A DNA stretch of 64,000 nucleotides from Crystallibacter permensis (GCF_025960875.1 NZ_JAODLR010000022.1:1-64000); one strand, 5' to 3'; positions 1 to 8,231 are shown, counted from the stretch's first letter. Notes: generated by a model not told the origin, from the sequence alone. Numbers and translations are program-made.

Positions 1-239
1 TTGATCTGTACTCACTGACCATCGCACGATGGCTCACTACGTTGCCGGAGCAACGCGCAACTGCGGAGAATTACACCATTCCACGGGACGTAACCAACGT
101 AAGAAAAGGAAGAAGAAGTAACCATCCCGCCTCTGAAGTGTCCCTTGCAGTTTGGTGAAGACTAGTTCGTTCGCCCTTAGCCAGAACACTCAAACCCAGT
201 TCAAGCAGAGTCTCTTCGTACTTGATGATGGGCCTACTT
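1..239. other. no gene identified
   Basis: I see no convincing coding region here. The reading frames are short, rich in Arg/Ser and without homology I recognise. Composition is closer to balanced than in the GC-rich genes further right, so this could be degraded coding sequence or the edge of a gene lying left of the window. Confidence 0.4.
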
Positions 240-626
240 CTAGAGCGCTTCCTCCACTGGCACATTAGCCTGATATTCTCGCCCTTCGGCCTCGCTAAAC
301 GCTGTCATTAGGTGCCCTTTTTCCAGTCCCAGTACCGTGCTTAAGGGGAAGTGGCCGGTAATAGTATTCCCTGAATGCTCCACACCGCTGAGGTCAAAGT
401 TCTCCTCGGTGCCGTCATGGCTGAAGCAGTAGAACGAGACAGCTTCGCCGTTAATAAACTCGATTCCCATTCTGCGCTGGTGGGAATGATCCGGGGTGGC
501 AGCCACGAGGCCGACCACATAGGGCCCCGAGCCGGGAATGTTGCCGTCTATATCGAATTTCGCTACCAACGTGGATTCCTTGGCTGCGATGGATACATGC
601 TTAAGAAGTGCGTTGTGGGAGCTCAT
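240..626 (-). CDS. hypothetical protein, 128 aa
   Basis: A small acidic, apparently cytoplasmic protein. No signal peptide or membrane segment is visible. I start at the ATG ending at 626, which has GGAG a few bases upstream; an upstream start would add 12 residues. The sequence alternates beta-type stretches (around TLVAKFDIDG, GPYVVGLVAAT, RMGIEFINGEAVSFYCF, TITGHFPLS), suggesting an all-beta fold. I do not recognise the family. Its neighbours are also small hypothetical genes, so context gives no function. Confidence 0.55.
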   Translation of the reverse strand: MSSHNALLKHVSIAAKESTLVAKFDIDGNIPGSGPYVVGLVAATPDHSHQRRMGIEFINGEAVSFYCFSHDGTEENFDLSGVEHSGNTITGHFPLSTVLGLEKGHLMTAFSEAEGREYQANVPVEEAL

Positions 627-809
627 GGCTCCATCCTGCTTTCTGCACTCTCTTTCGTCCACCCTTGAAAGAAGACCAACGTCCCCAGCAGCGCAACATC
701 AGCCGTGGATGGAGGTTGAGCAACGGCGGGCAGGGCGGAAGGTGTCCGTTCGGATCGAGATACAACCCCGACAATTCATTAATCCGACGAGCCCCCGCGG
801 TCAGCTGGA

Positions 810-1259
810 CTATTGGCCGATGACTGCGTTCTGTTGGGCGGCACGGCATAACTGCTCTTCGCGCTCTTCCGGCGAAAGTTCGTTCCACCTTGCTGCCTGT
901 GCCTGTATTTCAGCTTCGGGGCGCCCCATGGCCTTCATCTCCTCAGGGGAAACAATCACGCTGTTCTCCGGGCCGATCATGTTCTGCCTGTCCAGATTAG
1001 CCCCTGGTCCATCGGCATAGTCTGCGGAGCATTCAATGAACGGCTCATAAACTCTCGCCTCGGGATCATGCTGAACGTCTCGGGACTCAGATTCGAACGC
1101 GGAAGCAGAGGGCGTTCCAAGGGCAGCTGGCGAAGGAGACGAGGGCTCGATTACGGAAGCGGGGAGGCCGTGCTCGCCGGAGTGTGTACTGAGACCAAGA
1201 ACCACGCCGGCTGCCAGCAATAGGACAGCAGTCATTCCTACGGACGGTTTCCTAGGCAA
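810..1259 (-). CDS. secreted hypothetical protein, 149 aa
   Basis: The N-terminus looks like a signal peptide: two basic residues in the first four, then a Leu/Ala/Val-rich core around residues 9-22. A Ser/Pro/Ala-rich stretch (about 35-55) follows, then a polar domain with two cysteines (in FIECSADY and near the C-terminus in EEQLCRAAQ) that could pair outside the cell. The start is a TTG at 1259, behind a close GGGGGAAG; the first ATG, eight codons later, would remove the positive charges of the signal peptide. The family is not recognised. An exported or membrane-tethered small protein is the most I can say. Confidence 0.5.
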   Translation of the reverse strand: MPRKPSVGMTAVLLLAAGVVLGLSTHSGEHGLPASVIEPSSPSPAALGTPSASAFESESRDVQHDPEARVYEPFIECSADYADGPGANLDRQNMIGPENSVIVSPEEMKAMGRPEAEIQAQAARWNELSPEEREEQLCRAAQQNAVIGQ

Positions 1260-1415
1260 TTACTTCCCCCATACTTCGTGTTCGCACCATAACCGGAGCG
1301 AAAGGAACGCCCACCTCCACACACTATCGGCACGCACGACGAAGCTTCGTACTGCTGCTCCCGCCCATGGTTTCGAAGGCGGTGGGGCCGAGCCTCACGT
1401 CGAGTCCGTCCCCGG

Positions 1416-1736
1416 TCAGTCGCCGTCGGCGTCTGCACTCCCGAACGCGTCGGGGCATGGACTTGGCCCGGCCACTCCGATGTATGTCTGCCCGGAGTCC
1501 CCGCCCCGCAGCGCGGCGAAGATCTTGTCGAGGTCGCGAGGGTCGGTTTCATCAGCGGCGTAGGCACTGGCGTCGATGCCTAACCCATCCGGTGCGTACG
1601 TGCAGAGCATATCCGGCGGAATCCGTGCCGCTGAGTCAGCGTCAGCCTGATTCACAGCAACCACACGGACGGGCATTGCCGCGCCGGTCCCATCTTCGCT
1701 GGCGTCCACGTCGACCTCCGGATGAAGTAGTTGCAC
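1416..1736 (-). CDS. hypothetical protein, possibly 5'-truncated
   Basis: The reading frame has a protein-like C-terminal half, with two cysteines (in DMLCTYAPDG and SPCPDAF) and an acidic helix around DETDPRDLDKIF. The N-terminus is uncertain: the frame opens with a GTG just after an in-frame TAG and has no good ribosome site, and an internal ATG at 1676 is an alternative. The adjacent frame upstream also reads plausibly (PCSGQTVGFDG), so a frameshift or a truncated secreted protein is possible. Family not recognised. Confidence 0.35.
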   Translation of the reverse strand: MQLLHPEVDVDASEDGTGAAMPVRVVAVNQADADSAARIPPDMLCTYAPDGLGIDASAYAADETDPRDLDKIFAALRGGDSGQTYIGVAGPSPCPDAFGSADADGD

Positions 1737-1960
1737 CAGTATAAGGAGAGGCTAAGCCGGTTCCATCGAATCCGACGGTTTGCCCGCTGCAAGGAACCAA
1801 TATTTCTGCCTGTTGTCCCGATCTGTCCAAGGCCTGGCAGATCAAGCATGAGCACGGCGACGGCGACAGTCAGCGAGGCATACGCAGCGGAAGGACCACG
1901 AGGCGCAACCTCCAGAAGGAGCTTCTGGTGCAGGACGGGAGTGAGCCGAGCGCCAGTCTA

Positions 1961-1990
1961 TTGATTATGACACCATCATGGTGTCATACT
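1961..1990 (+). promoter_or_regulatory. promoter with perfect palindromic operator for the RHH/DUF4097 operon
   Basis: A perfect inverted repeat at 1966-1988 has arms TATGACACCAT and ATGGTGTCATA around a single C. It fills the spacer between a possible -35 TTGATT (1961-1966) and a possible -10 CATACT (1985-1990). Transcription would then start near 1997, at the GTG chosen as the start of the RHH protein, giving a leaderless mRNA. RHH regulators typically bind such short dyads, so autoregulation by the downstream gene is the natural reading (inference). Confidence 0.7.
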
Positions 1991-1996
1991 GATGTC

Positions 1997-2500
1997 GTGG
2001 ATATTTCGCGACATGTACAAGACCTTCAGGGCCAGCTGGTGGAGGCGACCGAACTTGCCGGCGAGCAGGCGAGTGAGATCGCCAGCCAGTTGATCCGTTC
2101 GCTCGATGCATCGCTACGTCTGGTCATTCTCGAGGTCTTGTCTGAGGCAGCCAGTGAGATCACGTCCGAGCTCGCGCCCGGCTCCGTTGATGTGCGGTTG
2201 CGTGGGCGGGATCCGGAATTCGTGGTGACACCACCGCTGCCATCTGACACCACGGAGGCCGTGGTGGCTCAGGAGCCAGCGTCGTCCATGGACTACACCG
2301 TTGACGGGCGGACTACCCGTACCACGCTGCGCCTGCCGGAGAACCTCAAAACCAAAGCCGAGGCTGCCGCCGCTCGCGAAGGTCTCTCGGTCAACACCTG
2401 GCTGGTCCGCGCGGTCGCAACCGCTCTCGCCGACCAGACCATTACCGCTCCGGTGCCGCCCGCCAACAGCGGCACCCGATTCACCGGCTGGGTCCGGTAA
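1997..2500 (+). CDS. ribbon-helix-helix (HicB-like) regulator
   Basis: The C-terminal part carries a ribbon-helix-helix motif: a beta strand RTTLRLPENL followed by helices KTKAEAAAAREGLSVNTWLVRAV, the pattern of Arc/CopG and HicB-type antitoxin DNA-binding domains. The N-terminal ~90 residues are helical and rich in Glu/Ala/Ser (DLQGQLVEATELAGEQ), probably for oligomerisation. I place the start at GTG 1997, directly after the promoter-operator. A start at 1928 would translate through the palindrome. The DUF4097 gene begins 9 bp after the stop, so they form an operon. No HicA-type toxin is present, so a regulator of the envelope-related DUF4097 operon is more likely than a true toxin-antitoxin pair. 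Confidence 0.75.
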   Translation: MDISRHVQDLQGQLVEATELAGEQASEIASQLIRSLDASLRLVILEVLSEAASEITSELAPGSVDVRLRGRDPEFVVTPPLPSDTTEAVVAQEPASSMDYTVDGRTTRTTLRLPENLKTKAEAAAAREGLSVNTWLVRAVATALADQTITAPVPPANSGTRFTGWVR

Positions 2501-2509
2501 GGAGTTTCC

Positions 2510-3376
2510 ATGCAGTACACCTACGCCGCCTCAAGCATTATCGAAGCCACAATCAACCTCGTGATGGGCGAGCTGATGGTCACCGCCGACGATGTCGACG
2601 AGATCACAGTTGACATCACGCCCACCCACGCGGATCGACCTGCCGACGTTCGCGCGGCTGAGAACACCACCGTCGACTTCGCTGATGGTCGGCTGATGAT
2701 CACGCAGAAGCGCGAGAACGTGCTCAGGGCGTGGGTCAACAAGGGCTGGTCAATCGACGTGCATGTCCTCGTTCCCAAGCGATCCCGCTTCAAAGTGAAG
2801 TCGTCCTGCGGGAATATCCGCGTCCGCGGGCCTATTGGGCCGTCTTCGCTGACTACCGCCTACGGCGACATCACAGCCGGTGATTGTGCCGAGCTGACCG
2901 CAAAGACCGCTCACGGTGAGGTCAGCCTTGAGCGGGTCAGCGGCACCACCGAGCTCACCGGGTCCAGTGTGTTCGTGGGCGAGGTGTATGGCAACACGAC
3001 AGTGAAATCCTCGCATGGAAACGTCTCCGTTGGGCTCGTCATGGGACGGCTCGTAGCGATCAGTGGGTACGGGAACATCGACGTCCGCACCGTCATGGAC
3101 GACGTCGAAGCCCGCGCCGCGCACGGCAAAATCCGGATCAGCGACGCGGTCAGCGGTACCGCCCGGCTCGTCGCGAGCTACGGCGACGTCGAGGTCGGTA
3201 TCCGCCATGGCACTCTCACTTGGCTCGACTTGAACGCCAAGGGCGGCGCCGTCCGCAACGAACTTGACGTGGCCGAGCCCGAAATCCAGAACGACGACGG
3301 CACCGCCGATCGTCTCAAGGTCACTGCCCGCACCAACTATGGCAGCGTTCGCGCGTTCCGCGCGGTGGTTCTCTAA
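2510..3376 (+). CDS. DUF4097 family beta-strand repeat protein
   Basis: A 288-residue protein made of short repeated beta strands, each near a motif like AYGDI, AHGEVSL, SHGNVSVG, GYGNIDV, AHGKIRI, SYGDVEVG. This periodic (Y/H)G(D/N/K) pattern is typical of DUF4097 proteins, predicted to form a right-handed beta-helix. There is no signal peptide, so it is probably cytoplasmic. An RBS (GGAG) precedes the ATG. In related actinobacteria, genes of this type often stand between an RHH gene and ABC-transporter genes; here only the start of a third gene survives. The molecular role of the family is not established. Confidence 0.85.
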   Translation: MQYTYAASSIIEATINLVMGELMVTADDVDEITVDITPTHADRPADVRAAENTTVDFADGRLMITQKRENVLRAWVNKGWSIDVHVLVPKRSRFKVKSSCGNIRVRGPIGPSSLTTAYGDITAGDCAELTAKTAHGEVSLERVSGTTELTGSSVFVGEVYGNTTVKSSHGNVSVGLVMGRLVAISGYGNIDVRTVMDDVEARAAHGKIRISDAVSGTARLVASYGDVEVGIRHGTLTWLDLNAKGGAVRNELDVAEPEIQNDDGTADRLKVTARTNYGSVRAFRAVVL

Positions 3377-3388
3377 GAAGGAACCAGC

Positions 3389-3418
3389 ATGAATGCCACC
3401 GCGTCTGGAGCCGGGGCG
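3389..3418 (+). pseudogene. remnant start of a third operon gene
   Basis: After the DUF4097 stop there is a ribosome site (AAGAAGGA) and an ATG at 3389, spaced as for a co-transcribed gene. The codons after it run within about ten residues into sequence antisense to the monooxygenase gene. I read this as the 5' stub of a lost gene, plausibly an ABC transporter ATPase as in related operons, cut off by arrival of the monooxygenase cassette. This is inference; the long plus-strand frame that continues to 3967 looks like a shadow. Confidence 0.4.
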
Positions 3419-4924
3419 CTATGCCGGGGTAGGCGCACCGAACCAGCTGGTGAGCGCGTCAGGGAGCCCTGGGTCAGCCAGCTCTCCCACCCAAGCTACG
3501 TATCCATCGGGACGAACCAACACGGCGGTGGGCGCAGTAACCGCCCCGATTGCAGGAAGATCCCATGCACCGACATGTTCCGCGTCGACCAACTGCACTC
3601 GATCTGCCCATGGCGTGATGTCGAAGCGGCCGGGTTCGTCGAGGTTGAGGAGCACGGGCTTGGCCCGGTGCAGCAGGGTGAACACGCGGAGCGGGCCGTC
3701 GACGGTGACCAGGTCAAGATCGGGCATACGGCGTCCGAGCAGCGGATGCCCCTCGCCGAGGTCATAGTGGACGTCCAGACCAGACATCATGGCTCCGAAC
3801 CGCTTTCGCGGCTCGTCCATGCTCAGCAGTTCGGAGACGGTGTCGCGCAAGGCCGTAGTGCGTTCGTCGGCCCGGCGAAGCGCGACTTGCGCCATGGAGT
3901 TTCGCAGCACGCGGGCAGCAACCGGATGCCGCTCGGCGTGATAGGTATCCAGGAGGCTCGCTGGTGATGTTCCCTTGACTACCTGAGCCAGTTTCCATCC
4001 CAGATTCACCGCATCCTGCATGCCCGTGTTGAGGCCTTGTCCGCCGTCAGGCGGGTGCACGTGCGCGGCGTCGCCGGCCAGCAGGACCCGCCTGTCCCGG
4101 TAAGCGGCGGCCTGCCGTGCCATGTCCGTAAACCGGGAAATCCAGGTTGGATTGTGGATTCCATAGTCCGTCCCGTAGACGGCGATGAGCGCCTCGCTGA
4201 GATCACGCAAAGTCGGTTCGTCCGTTCGCTGGAGGTGCCCTTCGGTCACCATGACCCGTATAGGCCCGCCATCCAGGTAGACCACATCGCCGTCGTGAAT
4301 CTCGTACTCCAACTTTCCTAAACCATGGAGCCCGAGGGAATCGCGGCGGACGCCCAGTTCGGGCTCCTCAGCCATCTCGACCTCCGCGATCAGATTGCTG
4401 GTCGTCGGATCCCATCCGGGGAAGGCGATGCCGGCCACCTTACGGACCAGGCTGCGCCCTCCGTCGCAGCCGACGAGATACTCCGCCCGCAACTGCCGGC
4501 CATCGTCCAACTCGACGTCGACGCCGGTGCCGTCCTGGGCGAAACCTGTCACTTCGCGTCCACGGTAGATCTTCACGTCCAGCTCGTTGACCCAGCCGGC
4601 CAGGATGCGCTCGATGTGGTTCTGCCACAGCCCAAGCCCATAGTTGTGCCGGGTGGGGAAGTCACTGATGTCCAAACTGCTGCCGCCGAATGCGGCGACC
4701 TGCGCCACCTGCCCCTCCGAGAGGAACCGGTCGGCGATCCCGCGCTGGTCCAAGACTTCGATGGTGCGCGCGTGCAAGCCACCTGCGCGGGCGCCGGCGA
4801 GGTCTTGGCTGGGACGCCGCTCGACGATAGCGACGTCGACCCTCGCCAACGCCAACTCGCCCGCCAGCATCAGCCCCGTGGGACCTCCTCCGGCAACTAC
4901 CACTGCATGCTCGGTCATCGACAT
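3419..4924 (-). CDS. rox: FAD-dependent monooxygenase, rifampicin monooxygenase (Rox)-like
   Basis: A class A flavoprotein aromatic hydroxylase of 501 residues, close to Rox enzymes in length. The FAD dinucleotide motif GGGPTG is at residues 12-17, the second FAD/NADPH motif (CDGGRS) near 152, and the ribose-binding GD motif (LLAGDAAHVHPPDGGQG) near 275-291. A thioredoxin-like C-terminal domain ends in a segment like that of known Rox proteins (RPDGYVAWVGE). Rox attacks the rifamycin naphthoquinone using NADPH and O2 and inactivates the drug. The substrate call is supported by the rifamycin-associated element just upstream. The gene seems to interrupt the DUF4097 operon. A second ATG two codons in is an alternative start. 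Confidence 0.82.
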   Translation of the reverse strand: MSMTEHAVVVAGGGPTGLMLAGELALARVDVAIVERRPSQDLAGARAGGLHARTIEVLDQRGIADRFLSEGQVAQVAAFGGSSLDISDFPTRHNYGLGLWQNHIERILAGWVNELDVKIYRGREVTGFAQDGTGVDVELDDGRQLRAEYLVGCDGGRSLVRKVAGIAFPGWDPTTSNLIAEVEMAEEPELGVRRDSLGLHGLGKLEYEIHDGDVVYLDGGPIRVMVTEGHLQRTDEPTLRDLSEALIAVYGTDYGIHNPTWISRFTDMARQAAAYRDRRVLLAGDAAHVHPPDGGQGLNTGMQDAVNLGWKLAQVVKGTSPASLLDTYHAERHPVAARVLRNSMAQVALRRADERTTALRDTVSELLSMDEPRKRFGAMMSGLDVHYDLGEGHPLLGRRMPDLDLVTVDGPLRVFTLLHRAKPVLLNLDEPGRFDITPWADRVQLVDAEHVGAWDLPAIGAVTAPTAVLVRPDGYVAWVGELADPGLPDALTSWFGAPTPA

Positions 4925-4959
4925 TTTGCCACTCCCATTCCCTGAGTTCCAGCATGCCG

Positions 4960-4995
4960 ATTATGCGGCCGGGCCCGGGGCTTGCCGCAAGCCCC
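4960..4995 (-). promoter_or_regulatory. rifamycin-associated element (RAE) and probable rox promoter
   Basis: On the minus strand, 4977-4995 reads GGGGCTTGCGGCAAGCCCC. The published RAE, a 19-bp inverted repeat upstream of rifamycin-inactivating genes, is GGGGCTTGCGGCAAGGCCC as I recall it, so 18 of 19 bases match. TTGCGG inside it (4985-4990) could act as -35 with CATAAT (4960-4965) as -10, spacer 19 bp, leaving a leader of about 29 nt before the rox-like start. The same stem could also end transcription of the PBP gene; its arms extend to 4974-4998. Confidence 0.8.
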
Positions 4996-5076
4996 GGGGC
5001 GGGAGGTAGATTGGAAATAGGAAGGAACGGGCTGGCATCCTTCCCGATGCCGTAGAGCGGCGGTACCGGGACTCGG

Positions 5077-7143
5077 TCAGGGCGCGTCGGGTAGCCGGAC
5101 TTTCTTCTCGCCCTTGAGCGCACCCTCGATGGTGTCTTGCCAGACCGGGCCGGCCACTTCGGAACCGGTCAGATCCCGGTAGGTGTTGCCGTAGGCCTCC
5201 ACCCGCGTCAGCGGATACTGCGCCCCACCCCTCGGATCCCCCAGCCAGACGGCAGCCACGAGTTGGGGTGTTCCGCCGACAATCCAGTTGGCGGCGAAGT
5301 CGTTGGTGGTTCCCGTCTTGGCGCCCGCTTCACGGCCTTCCGGGCGGAGCCGCGGGCCAAGGGTGCCGGTTCGTTTGAACGGTTCCTTGAGCACATCGGC
5401 CACGGTGTTGGCTATATCCTTGTCGATCGCCTGATGGCAATCAGGATCCGGAACCGGCAGCTCTTCCTTGGTGCCGGTACGCACCGCCTTGATGACCGTT
5501 ACCGGCTGGCAGAGCACTCCCCCGCCCATGAAGGCGGAGTAGGCGTTGGCCATTTCCAGTGGGGACACTTCGTAGGCACCCAGGGCCAGCGAGGCTTCCC
5601 GCCCGACCAGCTGATCGACGGGGATAGACGTAATGCCCAATGTTTCGGCCATCTCGGCCGCGTTGATAACCCCGACGCGCTCAATAAGGCGGACGAAATA
5701 CACATTCACAGAGCTGCGGATGGCCTTATAGGCATTGATCACCCCGTAATCGCGGTTGCCGTAGTTGACATAACCGCCGCGCGGGTTATCGAGTTTCGAC
5801 GAGCGGTAGGGTCCGTCAGCGCGTAGCCGGGTGGAGGTCGGGATGCCTTGGTTCAGCGCCTCGGCCAGAATAATGGGTTTCATGGCAGACCCTACCTGAA
5901 ACGCGCTCTTGGCGTAGATCACTTCCGTCTTGCCTTTGCCCTCGCCCCAGTCCCGGTTCTGGACGATGGCCGCGATATGGCCGGTTCCTGGCACGATGAT
6001 CGCGGTGCCCAGAGCCGCGCGGTTCGTATTGCCAAGTGCTTTCTCGACCGCAGCCTGTGCAGCATCTGCCGCTTTCCGGTCCAACGTCGTCGTTAGCGTT
6101 AAACCGCCTAGGCGGAAGCGTTCCTGACGGATCTCGGGCGTCTTCCCGAACGCCTTGTTCGTCAGGATTTCCTCGCGGACGAGCTCGCAGTAGAAGGGGT
6201 ACTTGGATTCCCCGCAGCTGGATGGGGCCGAGCCGCGCTTCACGGCCAGCTCCGATTCCAGGGCGGCCTTTGCCTCTTCGGCTGTCAGGACACCTCGTTG
6301 CTCAAGCACCGTCAACACGGTGTCGCGCCGTTCCGTGGCACCTTCGGGGTTGGCGAAGGGGTCGAGGTCAACGGGTGCCTTGAGCATGCCGACCAGCAGC
6401 GCCGACTGGACATGGTTCAGCTTCGCCGCCGTCGTGCTGAAGTAGATACGGGCGGCCGACTGCACCCCGTAAGCGCCGTTGCCGAAGTAGACGGCGTTCA
6501 TGTACTGGGTGAGGATCTCATCCTTGGACAGCTGCTTCTCCAGCGCAAGCGCGTATTTGGCCTCGCGGATCTTGGCGTTGTAGGTGACGCCTACAGCCAC
6601 CTGCTCCTCGACTTCGTCGCGCGCGTGGTTGACCAGCATGTTCTGGACCAGCTGCTGCGTGATGGTGGACGCGCCTTGAACATCCTCGCTGGTCACATTG
6701 TTGATGAGCGCGCGGGTGACACCGAGGGGATCCACGCCCCGATGCTCGTAGAAACGCGCGTCCTCGGTCGCGATCAGTGTTTCCTTGAACGCCTCGGACA
6801 CCTGGTCCAGCTTCACATCTGTCCGGTTTTCACTGTAAATACGGGCGAATTCCTTGCCGTCCTTGTCCAGCAACACCGTATGCTGCGGCAGCAGGCGGTC
6901 CACCGGCAAGTCGGTCGGCAGCTCCTCCCACATGTCCAGAACAGTGTTGCCTGCGACAGACAAGCCCACCGCTGCCGGTGCCACGATCATGCCTACGCCT
7001 AAAGCTGCGACAGCTACGCTCGCCAGCCACAGGTCGATCCGCCCCTGACCGGCACGCCGCTTCGGGATTCGGCCGGGGCGCGCCTCAGCCAGCAGCTCAT
7101 CGAGATTGACAGGTTCCGGTTTATTGCGTCCCCATAGCCGCAT
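5077..7143 (-). CDS. class A penicillin-binding protein (transglycosylase/transpeptidase)
   Basis: A bifunctional peptidoglycan synthase of 688 residues. A cytoplasmic N-terminus (1-36) is followed by a membrane anchor (about 37-65). The GT51 glycosyltransferase domain follows, with catalytic Glu127 in ATEDARFYEH and the conserved GASTITQQLVQN (157-168). The transpeptidase domain has the SxxK motif S419-A-M-K422, SxN S478-V-N480 and KTG 609-611. Two cysteines at 310 and 319 between the domains may form a disulfide. All catalytic motifs are intact. The C-terminus stops soon after the transpeptidase domain, with no PASTA or Pro-rich tail. It stands alone on the minus strand, with 181 bp of non-coding DNA upstream. 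Confidence 0.93.
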   Translation of the reverse strand: MRLWGRNKPEPVNLDELLAEARPGRIPKRRAGQGRIDLWLASVAVAALGVGMIVAPAAVGLSVAGNTVLDMWEELPTDLPVDRLLPQHTVLLDKDGKEFARIYSENRTDVKLDQVSEAFKETLIATEDARFYEHRGVDPLGVTRALINNVTSEDVQGASTITQQLVQNMLVNHARDEVEEQVAVGVTYNAKIREAKYALALEKQLSKDEILTQYMNAVYFGNGAYGVQSAARIYFSTTAAKLNHVQSALLVGMLKAPVDLDPFANPEGATERRDTVLTVLEQRGVLTAEEAKAALESELAVKRGSAPSSCGESKYPFYCELVREEILTNKAFGKTPEIRQERFRLGGLTLTTTLDRKAADAAQAAVEKALGNTNRAALGTAIIVPGTGHIAAIVQNRDWGEGKGKTEVIYAKSAFQVGSAMKPIILAEALNQGIPTSTRLRADGPYRSSKLDNPRGGYVNYGNRDYGVINAYKAIRSSVNVYFVRLIERVGVINAAEMAETLGITSIPVDQLVGREASLALGAYEVSPLEMANAYSAFMGGGVLCQPVTVIKAVRTGTKEELPVPDPDCHQAIDKDIANTVADVLKEPFKRTGTLGPRLRPEGREAGAKTGTTNDFAANWIVGGTPQLVAAVWLGDPRGGAQYPLTRVEAYGNTYRDLTGSEVAGPVWQDTIEGALKGEKKVRLPDAP

Positions 7144-7324
7144 GATGTTTCATGTGGGAATTCCGGTGCCGGTTACACCTGGTGCGTAGCCGGCCGCTAC
7201 CGCGCATTGTGAGGGGCCGTTGGGAAGGCACCCCTCGGGCGCCGCTGGTTTCCCACACCCCTCCTTTACCAAGATGGAGCAGATAAGAAAACAGTAGAAC
7301 CTCCGCCCGGCGTTGACTAGAGCG

Positions 7325-8155
7325 TCAGGCATAACTGCTGACGGCAATGTGCTCCGCCAGGAAGTCTTCCCATGTCCTGCGGCCTACAGTGTGTTCGGGT
7401 ACCAGATTGGCGCCGTCCCTGAACGCGCGTGCCGCCCCGCCTGGCATCCGAACCGGCACGATGAGTCGGCGGCGGCCGGTCGCGCGCAGGTAGCCTCGGA
7501 TCAACTCCGCCAACGGGTGCACCTCCGGTCCTCCCATTTCTGGGACTAAGCCTGCCGGCTCGCCGAGGGCCAACTGAACCAAGCGCGCTGCTACTTCTGC
7601 AGCATCAACCGGCTGAATGTTAAAGCCGGCAGGCACAGGTATCACGGAAAGCTTGGCCATCCCCTGCGCCATCATCAGCACCAAGTCATGGAACTGGGTG
7701 GCTCGCAGAGTCGTGTAGGGCAGCCCGGAGTTGGCGATGATCAGCTCTGCCGTCCGCTTGGCTCCGACGTAGCCGAACATCGCCCGGTCAACGCCGCTGG
7801 TGATCGGGGTGCGGTCTGCGCCGACCACCGAAATGTAAACAAGGTGCCGGACGTTGGCCACGGCCGCGGCCCGAACCAGATAATGGGCCTTTTCATCGTC
7901 ACCTTTGCCGCTGCCCGCAGCGTGGACGATGATTTCCACTCTTTCCACCGCCGCTTCGATGCCTTCCCCCGCGGCCAGATCACCGGTAACGAACTCGACA
8001 CCCTCCACCGGTTCGCGGCTGGTCCGGCTCAACACCCGCACGCGGCTGCCGGCTTCCAGCAGGCGCGGAACGAGATGCCGCCCCAGCGTTCCTGTCCCGC
8101 CTGTTACCAGCACGGGCGCCGTCGTGCTGTGCTCTTGATTGGTGTGCAACTGCAT
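7325..8155 (-). CDS. NmrA-like NAD(P)-binding oxidoreductase/epimerase
   Basis: An atypical short-chain dehydrogenase of 276 residues. The Rossmann motif GGTGTLG (about 19-25) is followed by R-rich strand 2 (VRVLSRTSRE) and an acidic turn (GDLAAGEGIEAAV). There is no obvious YxxxK catalytic pair of the classical kind, as in NmrA-type proteins that bind NAD(P) without full SDR chemistry. It is transcribed divergently from an ECF41 sigma factor and has an ECF41-type promoter. In ECF41 loci the adjacent target usually encodes a carboxymuconolactone decarboxylase, an oxidoreductase or an epimerase, so this is the expected partner. The substrate is unknown. Confidence 0.85.
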   Translation of the reverse strand: MQLHTNQEHSTTAPVLVTGGTGTLGRHLVPRLLEAGSRVRVLSRTSREPVEGVEFVTGDLAAGEGIEAAVERVEIIVHAAGSGKGDDEKAHYLVRAAAVANVRHLVYISVVGADRTPITSGVDRAMFGYVGAKRTAELIIANSGLPYTTLRATQFHDLVLMMAQGMAKLSVIPVPAGFNIQPVDAAEVAARLVQLALGEPAGLVPEMGGPEVHPLAELIRGYLRATGRRRLIVPVRMPGGAARAFRDGANLVPEHTVGRRTWEDFLAEHIAVSSYA

Positions 8156-8203
8156 TGTTGTCCCCTCTCAGGATAGTCACTCGTTATCGTGGTTCACTGA
8201 TAT

Positions 8204-8230
8204 GACACTTCCCGGCGGGAGAATGTGACA
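8204..8230 (-). promoter_or_regulatory. ECF41-type promoter of the NmrA-like gene
   Basis: Read on the minus strand, TGTCACA (8224-8230) is followed after exactly 16 bp by TGTC (8204-8207). The published ECF41 promoter consensus is TGTCACA, about 16 bp, then CGTC, so the -35 is exact and the -10 differs in one base. The site overlaps the region just before the sigma gene start and points at the oxidoreductase, leaving a leader of about 40 nt. Confidence 0.8.
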
Positions 8231-8231
8231 G

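Noticed and set aside
1997-3376. Toxin-antitoxin system of HicAB type
   Set aside because: The RHH protein resembles HicB in its DNA-binding part, but the partner is a DUF4097 beta-repeat protein and no HicA-like toxin is present.
3389-3967. A 192-codon plus-strand frame after the DUF4097 gene
   Set aside because: It lies antisense to a well-conserved flavin monooxygenase and has no protein-like pattern; only its start signals look real.
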